Positions 1 to 15,650 of a stretch of DNA of 64,000 bases are shown here, piece by piece (the first letter of the stretch is position 1; every line of letters begins with the position of its first letter). Source of the stretch: Acanthaster planci (lineage: Eukaryota > Echinodermata > Asteroidea > Valvatida > Acanthasteridae); contig NW_019091360.1 of NCBI RefSeq assembly GCF_001949145.1, positions 1,463,231 to 1,527,230 of the forward strand, in the 5' to 3' direction. The notes beneath the pieces are model-generated. The model was given only the letters and a program-made list of their open reading frames with translations. It was not told where the DNA came from and did no database searches. A program made the position numbers and the translations under genes.

Positions 1-1232
1 AAAGACAGCCCTCGAAAGACATCATACGAAATCGAACGATCTTGCTCAATGTTAGGGAAATGTTCATTTTAAAATAATGTGGGTGTGGGCCTAAATAATC
101 ACGTGCCACTGCTCTGTACATGTGCATCTTATTCAAAATACATGCTGACGTTAGTATGCACCTGGATTGAAAATGTCTGCACCCAGGATGGCGTCAAATT
201 TTCTCCACGCGGAGAATTAGAAGTTAGTGCTCTACATTTTAAATATAGCTCTATTTAAAACATTAAAAATGGTCTGTAGCTCCTTCACTTTGAACAATGT
301 GTTCTTCAAGGTATGGCCCATCATTTGCAGTTCTCCAAAAAGGAACTAGCACAATTATTGTTGAAAAGCATACACAAATTTACTTGAATGATAGTTATGG
401 GACCAAACTCTTGGTTAAATTATTCTTTCTGGCAAGGTGTCATTTTGAAGATGCATCTAAAGATGCGTTTTGAAAAATTGCTTTCAAAAGTGCGCACCAG
501 CATTGACACACATGGGCGAGGTTACTGTATTTTGTCAGTTCAGTGCGTTAAACTGTGTAGCTCCATTCGACTGAATGTGAAAATGTATCCCAGATGCTGA
601 ATTCCGGCGTAACATGCCTTTTGCAAGTACTAAATTTGAATAAAATCTGGTACACTGAGTTCTTTAAATTCACAGGAACATAATGTAAATTCTCCATACT
701 AAAGACACTGTTGCTACATCCGGGGGCAAGCTTTTGCTTCGATACATAAAAGACGCCTTGCACCAATACAATGTTTTCAATGAATAAGGAACCAGTCCAT
801 TCCAGAGATGGTGGTTGCTATGCAAAAGCTTGCCCTGCATCACGAGGTACAGCAACAGTGCCTTTAATCTGGGAAATTCAAATCATTATGTTCATGTGCA
901 ATCGGATAAGTCAGTGTGACAGATTTTGTTGAACTTTAACTCGCAAAATGCTCATTTAAAACAGGAGTCAACAAACTCTGATCAGAAATCCAAATCCCAG
1001 AACATTGTTTTTCTCAAAATATTCACACAGCTGAAACTTTATCAGGTTTGTTCCGAGGCACCCTTCTACAGATTTTGAATAATATTGTTGCCTCAAAGAC
1101 TGTACTTTTAATCATTTCATTTAGATTATGCAGGACTTTGTGTGATCTTGCATAATTTCTTTGCTCATCCTGAAAATGGAAACATCAAATGTGCCTTTGA
1201 AAGACAACTGACAAACAGACATCGTGACCTAC
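1..1232. other. Non-coding stretch with one MITE copy
   Basis: I see no supported exon here. The only organised structure is the inverted-repeat element at 615-953, described separately. The remaining sequence is AT-rich and its short open frames have no family resemblance or splice-site support. Confidence 0.5.
615..953. mobile_element. MITE family A, copy 1
   Basis: A non-coding element with long degenerate terminal inverted repeats. The left arm reads GCCTTTTGCAAGT and then TTTGAATAAAATCTGG; the right arm ends with the reverse complement of the same words (AACTCGCAAAATGCTC). Inside is a second inverted word, GCAAGCTTTTGC. The same element recurs at 16515-16888 and 48981-49305, with a one-ended remnant near 62837. 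No transposase is encoded, so it is non-autonomous. Superfamily is not determined. Confidence 0.8.
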
Positions 1233-1435
1233 CACCAACTTCTTGGAGGGGCCGATGCCAAAATTGACCACGCACACCACCTGTCCTGTCGGGGTGCTGG
1301 CCAGCTCCAGGTTACCCGTCTTCCAGCTGGAGTTACCCATCTCCAGGCTGGTGTACTTGACGTAGCCTTGTATCATGCACATGGGCTCATAGATACCCAC
1401 GTAGTTAGTCATTGCTGCTGTTACGCTGATGCTAC
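1233..1435 (-). CDS. Exon-like segment, protein not recognised
   Basis: On the minus strand a 203-bp open segment is bounded by an acceptor (TTTTCAACAG) and a good donor (GTAGGT). It encodes 67 in-frame codons after a two-base start phase. The peptide begins SISVTAAMTNYVGIYEPMC and ends near NFGIGPSKKLV. It mixes polar and beta-rich sequence, with two cysteines around a central Trp, and has no membrane segment. I cannot assign a family and found no matching neighbouring exon within about 1 kb on either side. It may be one exon of a minus-strand gene running off the left edge. It could also be a chance open frame, although the paired splice sites and balanced composition argue for an exon. Confidence 0.4.
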
Positions 1436-2440
1436 CTGTTGAAAACACAAAAAATGGACTAAACAAAGAGAAAAAAGGGAACCAGTACTGGACCGTGACC
1501 CTGGTTTTGAGAGGTTTTTTACTTTTGTACCTACATGACAATTGATTCCTCACGGTGCATATTTTGGGGGACTTAGAAAGTTTACCTGTGACAGACTGTC
1601 ATTTCTAACCATGTTTACATTGGGCATTGTGAAATCATAATCATTCATGAGATGGAATTCCAACCTAGATTAGACTTTACTTCTTTTGAAGAAATATCCT
1701 CCAAAGCTGGGAGGAAAACAGCTGGATTTCCCTGGAAAATAGTCGTGCTTCTGGTTTCCCAACTAACTGACCCTATTTCATGACGGTGGAGTTCTTCGCT
1801 TGCAAACCAGGGTAGGAAAGAGAATGCATCACATCCCACTTTTCTCAAATTGAAATGAAATACCCAAACCCCATGCCCCGCCTGGAGATTACATTGTATC
1901 TGATGTCACTATTCTCCTCAATCAGCGACGACTCCTCCCAACCGAGAGCATGGGGTTTTTCGGGGAAAGAGTTCCATACATACGGACAATGCCAATTTTC
2001 CCTCAAAATGCTATAACAGCTGTCAGAGAGTGGTAATGTCCTTCAAAGTGAAATTGAGCTAAGAAACTTCCCAAGCATTTACTCAGACAAGTCTCACAAG
2101 GTTTGTGCACAAGGGCAGCAAGTGTTGTCTGTATACGGAGCTCTCCTTTTCCAGGCTCAAACAAGCCCTGAAATCACGGAAATGTAGGTGGCACAGCTTG
2201 TTTTTTTTCTCTTTTGCCCTCCATTATTTCTAGTGATGTACATTCTGAATGGTCACCACATGTCAAATGGTTACTTATTCGACGTCGAATATCAAACAGT
2301 TACTTGTTCAACCATGAATGTGGAACGTCAAACAAGAATTAACGTAGGCCTAACAAATGCTTAACTAACTTCACACTGCCCAATTTTGGGGGTAGGGGTC
2401 TAGAAGTAACTTTTTTGTGTGAATACGGTCATTTTACAAT

Positions 2441-2577
2441 TGTGCGCCTCCATGAGTTTGTAATTCGTTGGCCAATCACGACGTGCAAAATTTGTTGACC
2501 CTTTCGAAACGCGCATTGGGTCGACAAATTTTACACATTGTGATCGGCCAACACGTTGCAAACTCTTGGAGGCGCAC
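2441..2577. repeat. Near-palindromic MITE or fold-back repeat
   Basis: The two halves are inverted copies. The left half starts TGTGCGCCTCCATGAGTTTG and the right half ends with the complementary CAAACTCTTGGAGGCGCAC. Both contain CGTTGGCCAATCAC-like and AAATTTGTTGACCC-like words. A diverged relative lies at about 5041-5178 (TTGCACATTGTGATTGCCCT, then GTTGCAAACTGTTGGTGGTGC). No coding capacity. Confidence 0.7.
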
Positions 2578-2770
2578 CACTGTGAATAGCCCATATTGCT
2601 TCGATGACAGACTATGAGCTACATGTATAAAAATTAAACGAATGAAAATTGTGAATAAATAAGTACTGCGAGTCTTCTGTCTGTCTATCTTGTTTTCCAT
2701 TCTCTTCTATGTATCGTTGGGGGATGTACCTAAACAGAAAATACACGCACAGATAACACTTGACACACAA

Positions 2771-2823
2771 CTAGTGGGAGGACGACTTGACCCGAGGACG
2801 ACTTGGCCCGAAGACGACTTGAC
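2771..2823. repeat. Short tandem array, 15-16-bp units (GACGACTTGACCCG)
   Basis: Three consecutive units read GGACGACTTGACCCGA, GGACGACTTGGCCCGA and AGACGACTTGACCCG. The same unit family, in both orientations, recurs at about 32318-32412 inside PIGA intron 1. This suggests the subterminal array of a dispersed element. Confidence 0.65.
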
Positions 2824-3253
2824 CCGTTTCTGGTAATGACAGATGCTGCCAAGAATATTTTACAAATTTCGGAGAGAAAATTGCTATTAGTACATCTATT
2901 GTTAAATATTATCAAACTTACAGAAACATGCAGAATGTTTCCCTCTGTTTCAATAAAACTTATCCTCAGGCCATAAATGATTGACTACCTGGGCGAATAT
3001 TGCCGATTGGGAACTCACTGGCAACATAAAATTTAAAAAATTTCCAATACCGCGATAGGGCCTAATAAAGTAATAAAAAACAGTTAGGCTATAGGGCGAG
3101 GAACCGTACTGCTAAGTATAGGTACATGTATGTGCAAACACATCGCTGCAAACTTGATTTCAAATTACTGAACTCACCTTTACCTAGAAAAGAGACGATG
3201 GAAAATCCTCCGTTTAGTTGTGGGCATGGTTGGACTTGACGTGTGTGGAAAAG

Positions 3254-3278
3254 GCAGCCATTTTGAATTGGCGCGAAA
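3254..3278. promoter_or_regulatory. Possible promoter: YY1-type and E2F-type sites
   Basis: A YY1-like core (AAAATGGCTGC, minus strand, 3254-3264) is followed by an E2F-like GGCGCGAAA (3270-3278). YY1 cores in this arrangement are often close to start sites of housekeeping genes. It lies between the minus-strand exon at 1.2 kb and the plus-strand zinc-finger gene, so it could serve either or both. This is motif inference only. Confidence 0.3.
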
Positions 3279-4236
3279 TGCTGTCGTGTTTATTGAGGGC
3301 GCTATAGCACTTTCACGTGCGGGTCGCGCATATTAAAACATGTATTCGCGCAGCTGCCGAGGCCAACATGCATAACAAAGATCTGTGTAGACACACAGGG
3401 CCTATGGATTAAACGGATAGCATCTTCGGTCAAAAGGGTTACCTGTGTTTTTGTCTACTCTGTAATTGTATGTCGAAGTATGGAATACAATGTAGAACTT
3501 GTCAATAAGCCCTGGCTGATGCTTTTTGCCCCCGATGTCGTGAGCATGCAGTAGGCCTATAGCGCAGTATACATGGAGGAATTACCATAGACGTGGACAC
3601 TGAAGGAGAAAGTCTGTGCAGTAGGCCTACTTAAGTACTTGCTCTTCCTCGTTTATGGGTGTTGGTTGCGATCGGCCGACATGAACGATCATCAAAACAA
3701 TCACTCTGCGCGATTGGTCGGTCCTGCCTGAAATCTCCAACTTCCACAGTTTTTCACTGGGGGAATTGGGCCTACCCCTAGAATTGTGAGATTTGACGTC
3801 AGCTGCGCTCCCCACAAAGTGTCGAACCCCACATTTCTGGAGGTAAACTGGGAGTTATAAAAGGTGATGATGGGGGGAACTATCGAGAAATTGTGCAATA
3901 AGATTGACTGATCATGCAAAGTTTGGGTGATTGTGCACCAAGTTACACTTATGGACATTACTATAATCAGGGCTTACTTTCTGTTTCAGAAAGAATTCCA
4001 AAAGAGTTTCCTAATAGACTGTCACAACAGCAACAGTTTTGAGTGTCTTAAAACACCAACACATTTTAACAGGGACCTATTAATTAAGGTGGATTTTGGT
4101 TAGGAAATTGGGGTTCAGTGTGTGAAGGAAGTCTCTGGTAATTTGTGGACGATACAGAAAAAAATGAAACGGTTTGATAATTCTTTCCGAGTCATTTTGT
4201 TTATCTGTACCCAGTCAGATTAGACACTTTGATTCA

Positions 4237-7200
4237 ATGGACCCCACCGTGTTGAAGTTTGAATGCAACAGCGAAGATGAGGGGTTCAACAGCAGAATTG
4301 AGTCCAACGTTGACAAACGTGACGTTCAAGATGTCTCAGAAGAACCGGTCTCTCAAGTAAGCTAAGGGGGTGTCTACAGCGTTTGCACAACATTTATAAC
4401 CTCAAAAGATGGCAATTGACTATGGCCATTTTCTTGTGAATTTGAGAAATGGAAAGGTTTGTAAGAGGAGAATGAAGAGGGTGTGTTTTGCGCACATGAA
4501 AATGATGAAAAAAATCGATAACTTTTGAAAGGAATATTCTTTTCTTGTGGTCACTGGCATACTAAGCAGAAATTTGCCGTTGGATTGATGAGTCTGGCTT
4601 ATCCAGTATTGCATGCCTAAACATACATGTATGTTATTTTTATTTTATTACACTTTTCCACTGGCGATTAACGCAAAAATAAATTCATTATAAGATATAA
4701 AAATATGTATATGTGTTACAGTTTGAATTCTCGTTATTTGTTTCAGTTGTTTCCAGAGTACCTGCCTTCAGAAGCAGATGATTATGATGGTCAGCCTTCC
4801 CTGATGGATAACGGACTTGAAGAGCAAAATGCTGGTGGCTCCGTGGTCAGTGCTCCACACCTGTAGCCGAGTTCGATCAGTGGCCATTTGCTGATTTTGC
4901 CTGGTACCCAGTACCTACTTTATTCATGGGTTACCAGGTAAAATCGACGAGTGGTTAACAAATAGTCACTAAGGAAACTTGGGTCCCTATGTACAAACCG
5001 GCTGAAGGCTTTAGTAACTTAATACGGGCATCTCACAATAGTGCGCCGGCAACACGGTGCCCACTGTACGCAATACACATCCGAACGGCGATGCTTTTGG
5101 AAAGACTCGACACGTATTGCACATTGTGATTGCCCTCCATGTTGCAAACTGTTGGTGGTGCACTTTTGTGAATCGCCCCTTTTCTCCTTTTAGTTTGCAT
5201 AGCCACAGACGCTCAAAAGGTCTTTCTCCTGCTCTGCTTTGTACATGGACTAGTCACCAACACTCAGGTCATGTGACAGCAGTGACTGTGGCTTGCGATA
5301 TTCAGGGGCAGCAAGTTGACTAGCAGAACGTAGATTAGGATGCTTCATTCAGAGTTGAGGAGTCTTCTTTATGATGTGTGACCTCCTTATTGATTTAATC
5401 TCATATTGATTTCATTTCAACCTGCACATCCTATTTTTACAGTTTTTATCGATTGGTGACGTGTGCCAGTCATTGTTGCCAACTTTTTGATAGATCATGT
5501 ATGATGAAAACAGAGCTGGGAAAAGTTCTGTGAGGCAAATTTAAGTCGGCACTTGTCCCCTAAATAAATAAGGAAAGATTTCAAGCAGAAGGAACGGGAT
5601 GGTTAGACTGTATTTAAAAAAGCAGCAGTTGGTACATTATCATGAATTAATAGTGTGCCTATCTATGCAAAACCAGGAAAGTTATTCAAATGCCATATAA
5701 GGGTTGTAGTTCATTTGCATTTTATGTACATTTCAATTTCCTTGAAATTAATTTCTGCTTTTATTTTCTGTTTCAACATTATTAAAATATTTACTGGGTC
5801 AGGGTCACTTTTGTGATTTGTTTTCACTCCCGACCGGGTTAGGACAGGTAATTAAAATTTTGTTAAGTTGAGGTTTTCTTGCATTTGGGAATGAAAATTT
5901 TAAAAAAAATTATAAATCATTTGTGCTGTCCTCATCTGCAGACCAAATCTCCCCAGTTATGGGGCCCGGACTGCTTCCAAGATGCTCCAAGCAATGACAA
6001 CAGACTACAACATGTGCATGTGCAACCAGATCAGCCATCAGTCTCCTCGCTGAAACCACAGGTCTGCACACTTCTTCTGTGTAGTCCTGAGACCTTTGTC
6101 ACAAATCCAGCAAATAGTGGACTACGTCAAATACACAATTCTGGGGATACACAGATTTGCCAACAGCCAACAACAAATGAAATTTTAAATGCCACATTCT
6201 GTGAGCCTGAGCATTCACAGAGCTTCATGGTCTGTACCTTTGTCTTTTAAACATTGCCCCTGCCGCCTTCCAGCTTTTCATAATTGAGGTTTTAGGATGC
6301 TGGTCATCTCCCATGCCCCATCCCCACTCTCTGGCTTGGATTTACACAACTGCTTACAAGGAAAAAAACAGAGCCAGAAATACAATACTGATCTGTAGAA
6401 AAAAAAAGACTTTTTCTGAAAATTCTAGGAATATATATACAGTTGCATCAGATTTAACATATCAACTTGACTTCTAGAGACTGACTCGAGGAGCGTTGAT
6501 ATTTGTCTATCCTCACTAATCTCCTTGCAGAAAACGGTCAAAATGTGGCCCATCAACAAGCGCAGCCGCAAGAAGTGGACCGCCCTGTATGGCCAGCTCG
6601 CCGGCAAGAAGATCAAGTGCTCAGAGTGTCCGGAGACGTTCCTGCACAAGCGCAGCCTCAGCCGCCACGTTGCCATCAACCACGGGCCCAAGGTCTACTT
6701 CTGGTGCCAGCGGTGCTGCCGGGTCTACAACCGGCGCGACAACCTGCGGAGCCACTACCGCAGCCACCACCCCAAGCACATTAGGGACCTGGACCACATC
6801 CAGGGGGTCGGGCGGGACAGCTTTCTCTCAGAGGGGCAAACCTTGTTGGCAGAGGTCGGCACAGGTCCTGTAGGCAGGAGCACTTATCACCTGCCAAGTA
6901 ACAACAGTCAATCTGTCAGTGGCAGCAGCAACCCGTCAATCAGCAGCAACAGCAATTTATCAGTCAACAGCAGTAATCCATCAGTCAGCAGCAGCCATCT
7001 CTTTGTCAACAGCAATAGAAATCCGTCAGTTAGCAGCAATCTGTCTGTCAGCAGCAACAGAAATCTGTCAGTCAGCAGCAACGCCAATCTGTCAGTCTGC
7101 AGCAGTAATCCATCGGCCAGCAGCAGTAATCCATCAGTCAGCAGCAACAGCCCACAAGTCAGCTGCAGTGACAACTTTGGTGCTGGCAGCTCCACCAGTA

Positions 7201-8024
7201 AAGTTGGCAGCAAGCAAATTCAAGCAGTGCAAATCACAGAGAGGGAACAACGGCGGGTGGATGCGTGTGAGGAGAATTTGAGGGTGAGGACCGCCGTACT
7301 CCACACAAACAACAGCAAAAGTGCTGGCAAAGGTGCTTCTTTCACTGCTGCCATCAGGCAACAAAGTGGGCAAAGGGTGCACCCTCCAAAACGGTTGCCG
7401 ACCCTGTCCGTCCCTCCCGCAGGCATTTGCTCGGAAGCCAAGAGGCCCTGTGTCAATGCGTACCCCATCCCGGCGGCCGGTTCAACACGACACCCTGTCA
7501 CAGCAGCAGATGTCTTGACATTACAGCTGCAGCATGAGTCCCACAGGGCAGAAGGAGAGGTTATCCAGGTCTCGGACGATTCCAGCTCCGATGAGGAGCT
7601 GGAGATCTTACCTCAGTCATCACCCGGGGACCAGGGCACATCGAGAGTGGAACGCGGTGCCCCATTCAGAGACCTGCAGATTGAGAAAGTGATGCAAGGG
7701 CACGTGACAAGAGTCTCTGAAGAGCACCAGACTTACATCTATTCTGGAGGCGAGAAGATCCGCGCCGAGAGAAGAACACGGACCTACAATGTGCTGTATC
7801 TTGACAAGGTTAATCAGGGTACGCAATCGACAACTCCGGAAACTGTGGCAATCGGACCCAGCCTGACCGAGGAGAGACAATTGGAGAGAACTGTGGAGGG
7901 TCAGGTGACCAAGATCACAGAAACGTCGAGCAAGTACACATACTCATCAGGGCAGAAAGTGACTAAAGAGAAGACGTCTAGAGTCTATGATGTCATGCTG
8001 CTCGCTGGATTGACAAATGTCTGA
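4237..8024 (+). CDS. C2H2 zinc-finger protein with Ser/Asn repeat and duplicated C-terminal module
   Basis: Four coding exons join in phase 0: 4237-4356, 4747-4845, 5942-6229 and 6531-8024, giving about 666 residues. The first exon probably begins at the acceptor ending 4214, with the ATG at 4237 in MDPTVLKFECNSEDEG. The second and third exon donors (GTCAGT, GTCTGT) are weak but keep the frame. The last exon holds two fingers: C-x2-C-x12-H-x4-H at residues about 199-220 and C-x2-C-x12-H-x3-H at about 228-248. A Ser/Asn-rich repeat follows (6901-7158), then an acidic SUMO-interaction-like patch VIQVSDDSSSDEELEIL, and two related ~43-residue modules at the end (7674-7803, 7875-8003). The paired fingers predict a nuclear nucleic-acid-binding role. 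I do not recognise the gene. Upstream non-coding or coding exons may be missing. Confidence 0.85.
6901..7158 (+). repeat. In-frame Ser/Asn repeat inside the zinc-finger gene
   Basis: About ten imperfect units of 18-27 bp built on AGCAGCAACAGNAATCTGTC encode peptides of the type SVSSNRNLSVSSN. The reading frame is preserved throughout, as expected for a low-complexity linker that expands in multiples of three. The other frames are also open, which produces spurious Leu-rich and Gln/Ala-rich shadows. Confidence 0.85.
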
Positions 8025-8968
8025 GCTGGTCGCAAAAGAATTTTGTCAAAATCAACTCCAAGACATTTTGAGCCACGGTGGCTCTGTGAAATTTCGGCAT
8101 ATTTTGTTTAAAGTTGACGCGGGTTTAAATTGATATAAAACAGACTTTTGAAACCAAAGTCTTCAGGTGGAAATTTTAATTAGTTTATTACTCTTTGAGT
8201 GAGCCACTTGGAAGTGTATTTTCAGTGAAAAAAAAAGACATCAGTTCGCTTCTCATGAAAACTGGTGATGGGGGGGGATTCAAGTAATTTTACACTGGTC
8301 ATATGTCTCTTGTATTTAATCTTAAGGGGTAAAAAGTTTGGTTGGTCTTCAACAAGTAAGTTTCAGACCGGCTGGGTTTTGGAAGATGATAATTTACCCA
8401 AGCCTAAGGCTGGCTGATGTTTTAATAACTGTCAAAATTGGCCGTGATCAGCTTTTGACCAATAGGAACCAGTAAACTGTCTTGGGCATTTATTAATACT
8501 AGTTAATGATATGTCATTTTATTTATTTTACTAGTTTTTCTATTGCAGAGAAAGCTTTTAAAGAGATGAGAGAAATTGACAGGAGCAGAATTTGAACCTG
8601 CGACATGCTGACTACCAAACCGATGGTTTGCCAACTCTGTTCACTATTAACTGAGCTATTTAGCCCTTTGTTGGGGATTCCTCGTATTTGTCAATATCTA
8701 TGTTCAGCGTGTGCAGCTCGGAAACCACAAACTACGGCAAAAGGTATAGGAGAGAAAAACTGGGGCACCCAGCTCATTGTAAAATTGGTGGAAACTGGAA
8801 CCAGGAAGGGGACTGATCACTTGGGTCCATCTTATGCATAATTTGAAACATTTTCATGCAGTAATTCAAGACCATGTTTTTATGTGAAATACAGTGTACT
8901 AAGTCTAAAGTTCTCCAGGGCCTTCTTATTTATTAGTCACTTTTAAGTGTGCTTTAAAGACGAGACAA
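8025..8968. other. 3' region of the zinc-finger gene
   Basis: This is non-coding after the TGA at 8022-8024. It contains a tRNA-like SINE head on the minus strand (8575-8665). A plus-strand AATAAA at 8969-8974 is a candidate poly(A) signal for the zinc-finger gene. A minus-strand AATAAA (reverse complement of 8929-8934) is a candidate for METTL21A. Confidence 0.45.
8575..8665 (-). mobile_element. tRNA-derived SINE head
   Basis: Read on the minus strand, TAGCTCAGTTAATAG resembles a pol III A box and GGTTCAAATTC a B box. The spacing between them is longer than in a tRNA and there is no matching acceptor stem. This is therefore a SINE promoter remnant and not a functional tRNA. Confidence 0.55.
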
Positions 8969-8974
8969 AATAAA
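8929..8974. terminator. Opposed poly(A) signals of two convergent genes
   Basis: AATAAA occurs on the plus strand at 8969-8974 and on the minus strand at 8929-8934. The zinc-finger gene (plus) and METTL21A (minus, stop at 9160) converge here. If both signals are used, the transcripts overlap by a few tens of bases. Confidence 0.4.
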
Positions 8975-9159
8975 AATACATGTAACACTAGGTCATTTTT
9001 AGCATTAAAAGTGTTTTTCCTATTTGGACATCCTGTACAATGGAAGACGGGATAAGTCATTGTACTTGCTTGTAGTACATGTATCCTGGTTTTCATAATG
9101 CAAAAGACACTAGTCTGATCTTTCTGAAATCTAAAGTTTCAAGCCCTTTTATCTAAAAT

Positions 9160-11198
9160 TCAAAGCAGTCTCGCTTCATACAGATGGATATCCCTGCGTT
9201 TATCGTGAAGAACTTCCGCCATGGAAAATTGATGTCTCATCATGTCTAGAAATCGTTCATCCCTTGCGTATCTTATTCTACAAGACAGGAGCACTAATGT
9301 GTCTCTGTCGCTCAAATGAGCTATGGTCTGCAAAAGTTTGGGAAAGGTGTCTTCCACATACACGATGTCTGCTCCTATGATGATCTCAAAGGGTTTCAAA
9401 AACTCCTGCAGGTTCTCTCCCCAGCTCAACTCCTGAACTGAAATTGTCCCGCTTCTGCCACTAGATTTTGGGCTGTTCTCTTCCACGTTGGCCTGCAGCT
9501 GATCAAGGGCCACCTTGCGATCAGTCAGCACCACGTTGCCGCCTAAGAGAGCTGCTACGATGCCGGCCAGTCCTGTTCCGGCCCCGAGCTCAATGACAGA
9601 TTTCCCATCTATGGCAAGTTGCTGAGCGTTCACACTTGACTCCAGATACTCTGCAAGAACTACGGCCTATCAAAGAGAACGAAGATATAAAGAAAGAAAT
9701 CTACATTGCAAAATAAAGGGAATTTCGGCAAACAGAGTTTCTTCCTAGTCACAAATATCATGAATATATGAATATTTGCGCATCTTGAAGTTATGCTTAA
9801 TTTAAAAAACTTTAAGAGGAGCATGCTTGAGATAAAGTATTACAGTTGAAGAAATATGTCATTTCATCCGAATTAAACATATTTAAAAAAGAAATTCAGC
9901 TTTCTTAGGCAGGCATTTTTTTATAACTTGATGCTCAGATTTTTTTAAAAACAAATTTTAGAGGAAGATGAAAAAAAGGAAGTATTTCTGCATGGTCTCA
10001 ACAAAAACAAATAATGGTCTTCAAGTCGGGGGGCCGAATACCCTCCTAAAAAGTTTTTTGCCCAAAAAAAGAAAAAAAAGAGGTACATGTACATGTATCC
10101 CTTACCACTAGCACTAGCTGCCAAAGACCAAAACTCAAAAATTGGAATCAGGGACTTTGCCGTCTCTCAGACAGCAGAGTAAAAATTATTTTGTAAGTGC
10201 GGGTATCCAAATCTTTCTATATCAAACTAATAAATTTAATTTTTTTTTCCAGTACTAAATCCGGAAGGTTGGCAGATCTGAGCGTCAACTTAAAAAAAAA
10301 TCTCGCCTCAGGAGCAAAGCAAATTCAAACAAAACAGCACATATTAGTCCTCCTGTTATAGGTATGAAACAGAAACATGCATTGAAGCTCTCTTCTATGA
10401 CAAGAATATTAACGCGATGCTTTCATCTTCTGAATTCACAATTAAAAACCAAACTTCAACCATCCTACCGTAACCTTATTCATACAAATAGGTCATTAGG
10501 GAGACATTTTGTGGTAAATTTTTTGACCTTAGGGAGACATCGGTCATTAGGGAGACATTTCAATGTCTCCCTACTGCCCCATCTACCAGAAGGAGGCCGA
10601 ATTTTACTGTCCAAATTTTGAGAGATGATAGATTAGGGTCTAAATTGAAAACATACAAAGTTTGGTTCACATCAGATTAGGGAATATTAGATTATGGGAC
10701 AGTAAATTTTGTGCACGTTCTTATGGGAATGTCTCCTAAGTGACCCATTTTCGGTAATTATTAGAACTATAGGGCTCGTTGCACACTCTGCCTCACTAAA
10801 GAAGAGAGACAGATCTTGCGACGAACCCCATCGTTTTTCAAGTATGCCTACGGAAAAGTGGTTCCCCTGTATAAACCACGACTTGCATGCAGTCTCATAA
10901 ATTATGGCCAGTATGGAGTACAAAATTATATTCAATGTGTATAGGCCTATAGCCCACACCTGCTTAACCAAGCCAGGAGCCCATGCCAACAGTAGACAAC
11001 ATGACAGACATGACAGAACTACGGACACTAATATTATAAGTCTAACAATTGAAAACCTACAGCGTCCCACACAACTGCAGCAACACCGAGCTCTTCCCAT
11101 CTCTGTCGAATGGTGACGCTCCTGCCGGCAAATTCAAACGTTTTAGTGTCTTGTCGAAAGGCGCTGAGATGAGTCGGTGTGTAAACGACAAGGGCCAT
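9160..11198 (-). CDS. METTL21A: Protein N-lysine methyltransferase METTL21A (Hsp70 methyltransferase)
   Basis: Two coding exons, 11061-11198 and 9160-9666 (minus), join in phase 0 at WDA/AVVLAEYLE and give 214 residues; the human enzyme is 218. The start MALVVYTP matches the family start, and the exon-1 end (GVAAVVWDA) is highly conserved. Exon 2 shows the SAM-binding motif I ELGAGTGLAG, the acidic post-I loop LTDRKVAL, the family-16 DxxY-type motif GADIVYVEDTF and the C-terminal LLSCRIRYARDERFL block. In vertebrates the enzyme trimethylates a conserved lysine of Hsp70 chaperones, using S-adenosylmethionine in the cytosol. The gene is complete. It is divergent with TMEM41A and convergent with the zinc-finger gene. 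METTL21B and METTL21C are alternatives, but the N-terminus and the CRIRYxRD block favour METTL21A. Confidence 0.95.
10485..10750. repeat. Possible degenerate MITE in METTL21A intron
   Basis: The word GGTCATTAGGGAGACATT appears at about 10491 and again near 10540, with a related CTTAGGGAGACAT between. An inverted relative (GGGTCACTTAGGAGACATTC on the minus strand) ends near 10745. Flanking inverted copies suggest a small element, but no target duplication is visible. Confidence 0.35.
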
Positions 11199-11584
11199 CT
11201 GCTCGTCGTTGGCCGCTGTGCTGACGAATGTACCCTCAACTTGAGGCGGGGTAGAACATGCAGAGTTGTCCGGACAGTTGTTTTCACTTACAATTTCACG
11301 AACGCAGGGTGAGCACTGGTCATTATGGATGTAACTTCCATTGTATGCGCTGATGTAAAGATTTATAACGATTAAAATCTGAAGCACAAAGCTGAAGTCA
11401 AATACATGTAGTACCGTCATTTCAGGGAAGATAAACACCATACCGCATTGAGTATTTTTAGAGTTTGGCAACAAATAGATGAAGAGCGCCTCCAAGAGTT
11501 AATGTTAACGCCGATGTCAAGAGGATGTGAATTGCGTAACTCACTGGGCATTTAAAACACCGACCTAATTTTAGGTTTTTAAAA
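11199..11584. promoter_or_regulatory. Bidirectional promoter between METTL21A and TMEM41A
   Basis: Only 386 bp separate the METTL21A start codon (minus, 11198) from the TMEM41A start codon (plus, 11585), so transcripts must diverge inside this interval. I see no TATA box in convincing position. Both strands contain open frames here, but their sequence has no family match, so I treat them as untranslated leader. Confidence 0.6.

Positions 11585-15650
<4,066 letters not shown>

Larger units (their letters stand above)
1436..4214. other. Intergenic or intronic stretch with repeats and a possible promoter
   Basis: No exon could be supported. It contains a near-palindromic MITE (2441-2577), a short array of GACGACTTGACCCG-type units (2771-2823) and a small promoter-like cluster near 3254-3278. 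The 5' exon(s) of the downstream zinc-finger gene may also lie here but are not identifiable by eye. Confidence 0.45.

Noticed and set aside
6908-7213. Leu-rich minus-strand frame and Gln/Ala-rich plus-strand frame
   Set aside because: Shadows of the Ser/Asn repeat of the zinc-finger protein.
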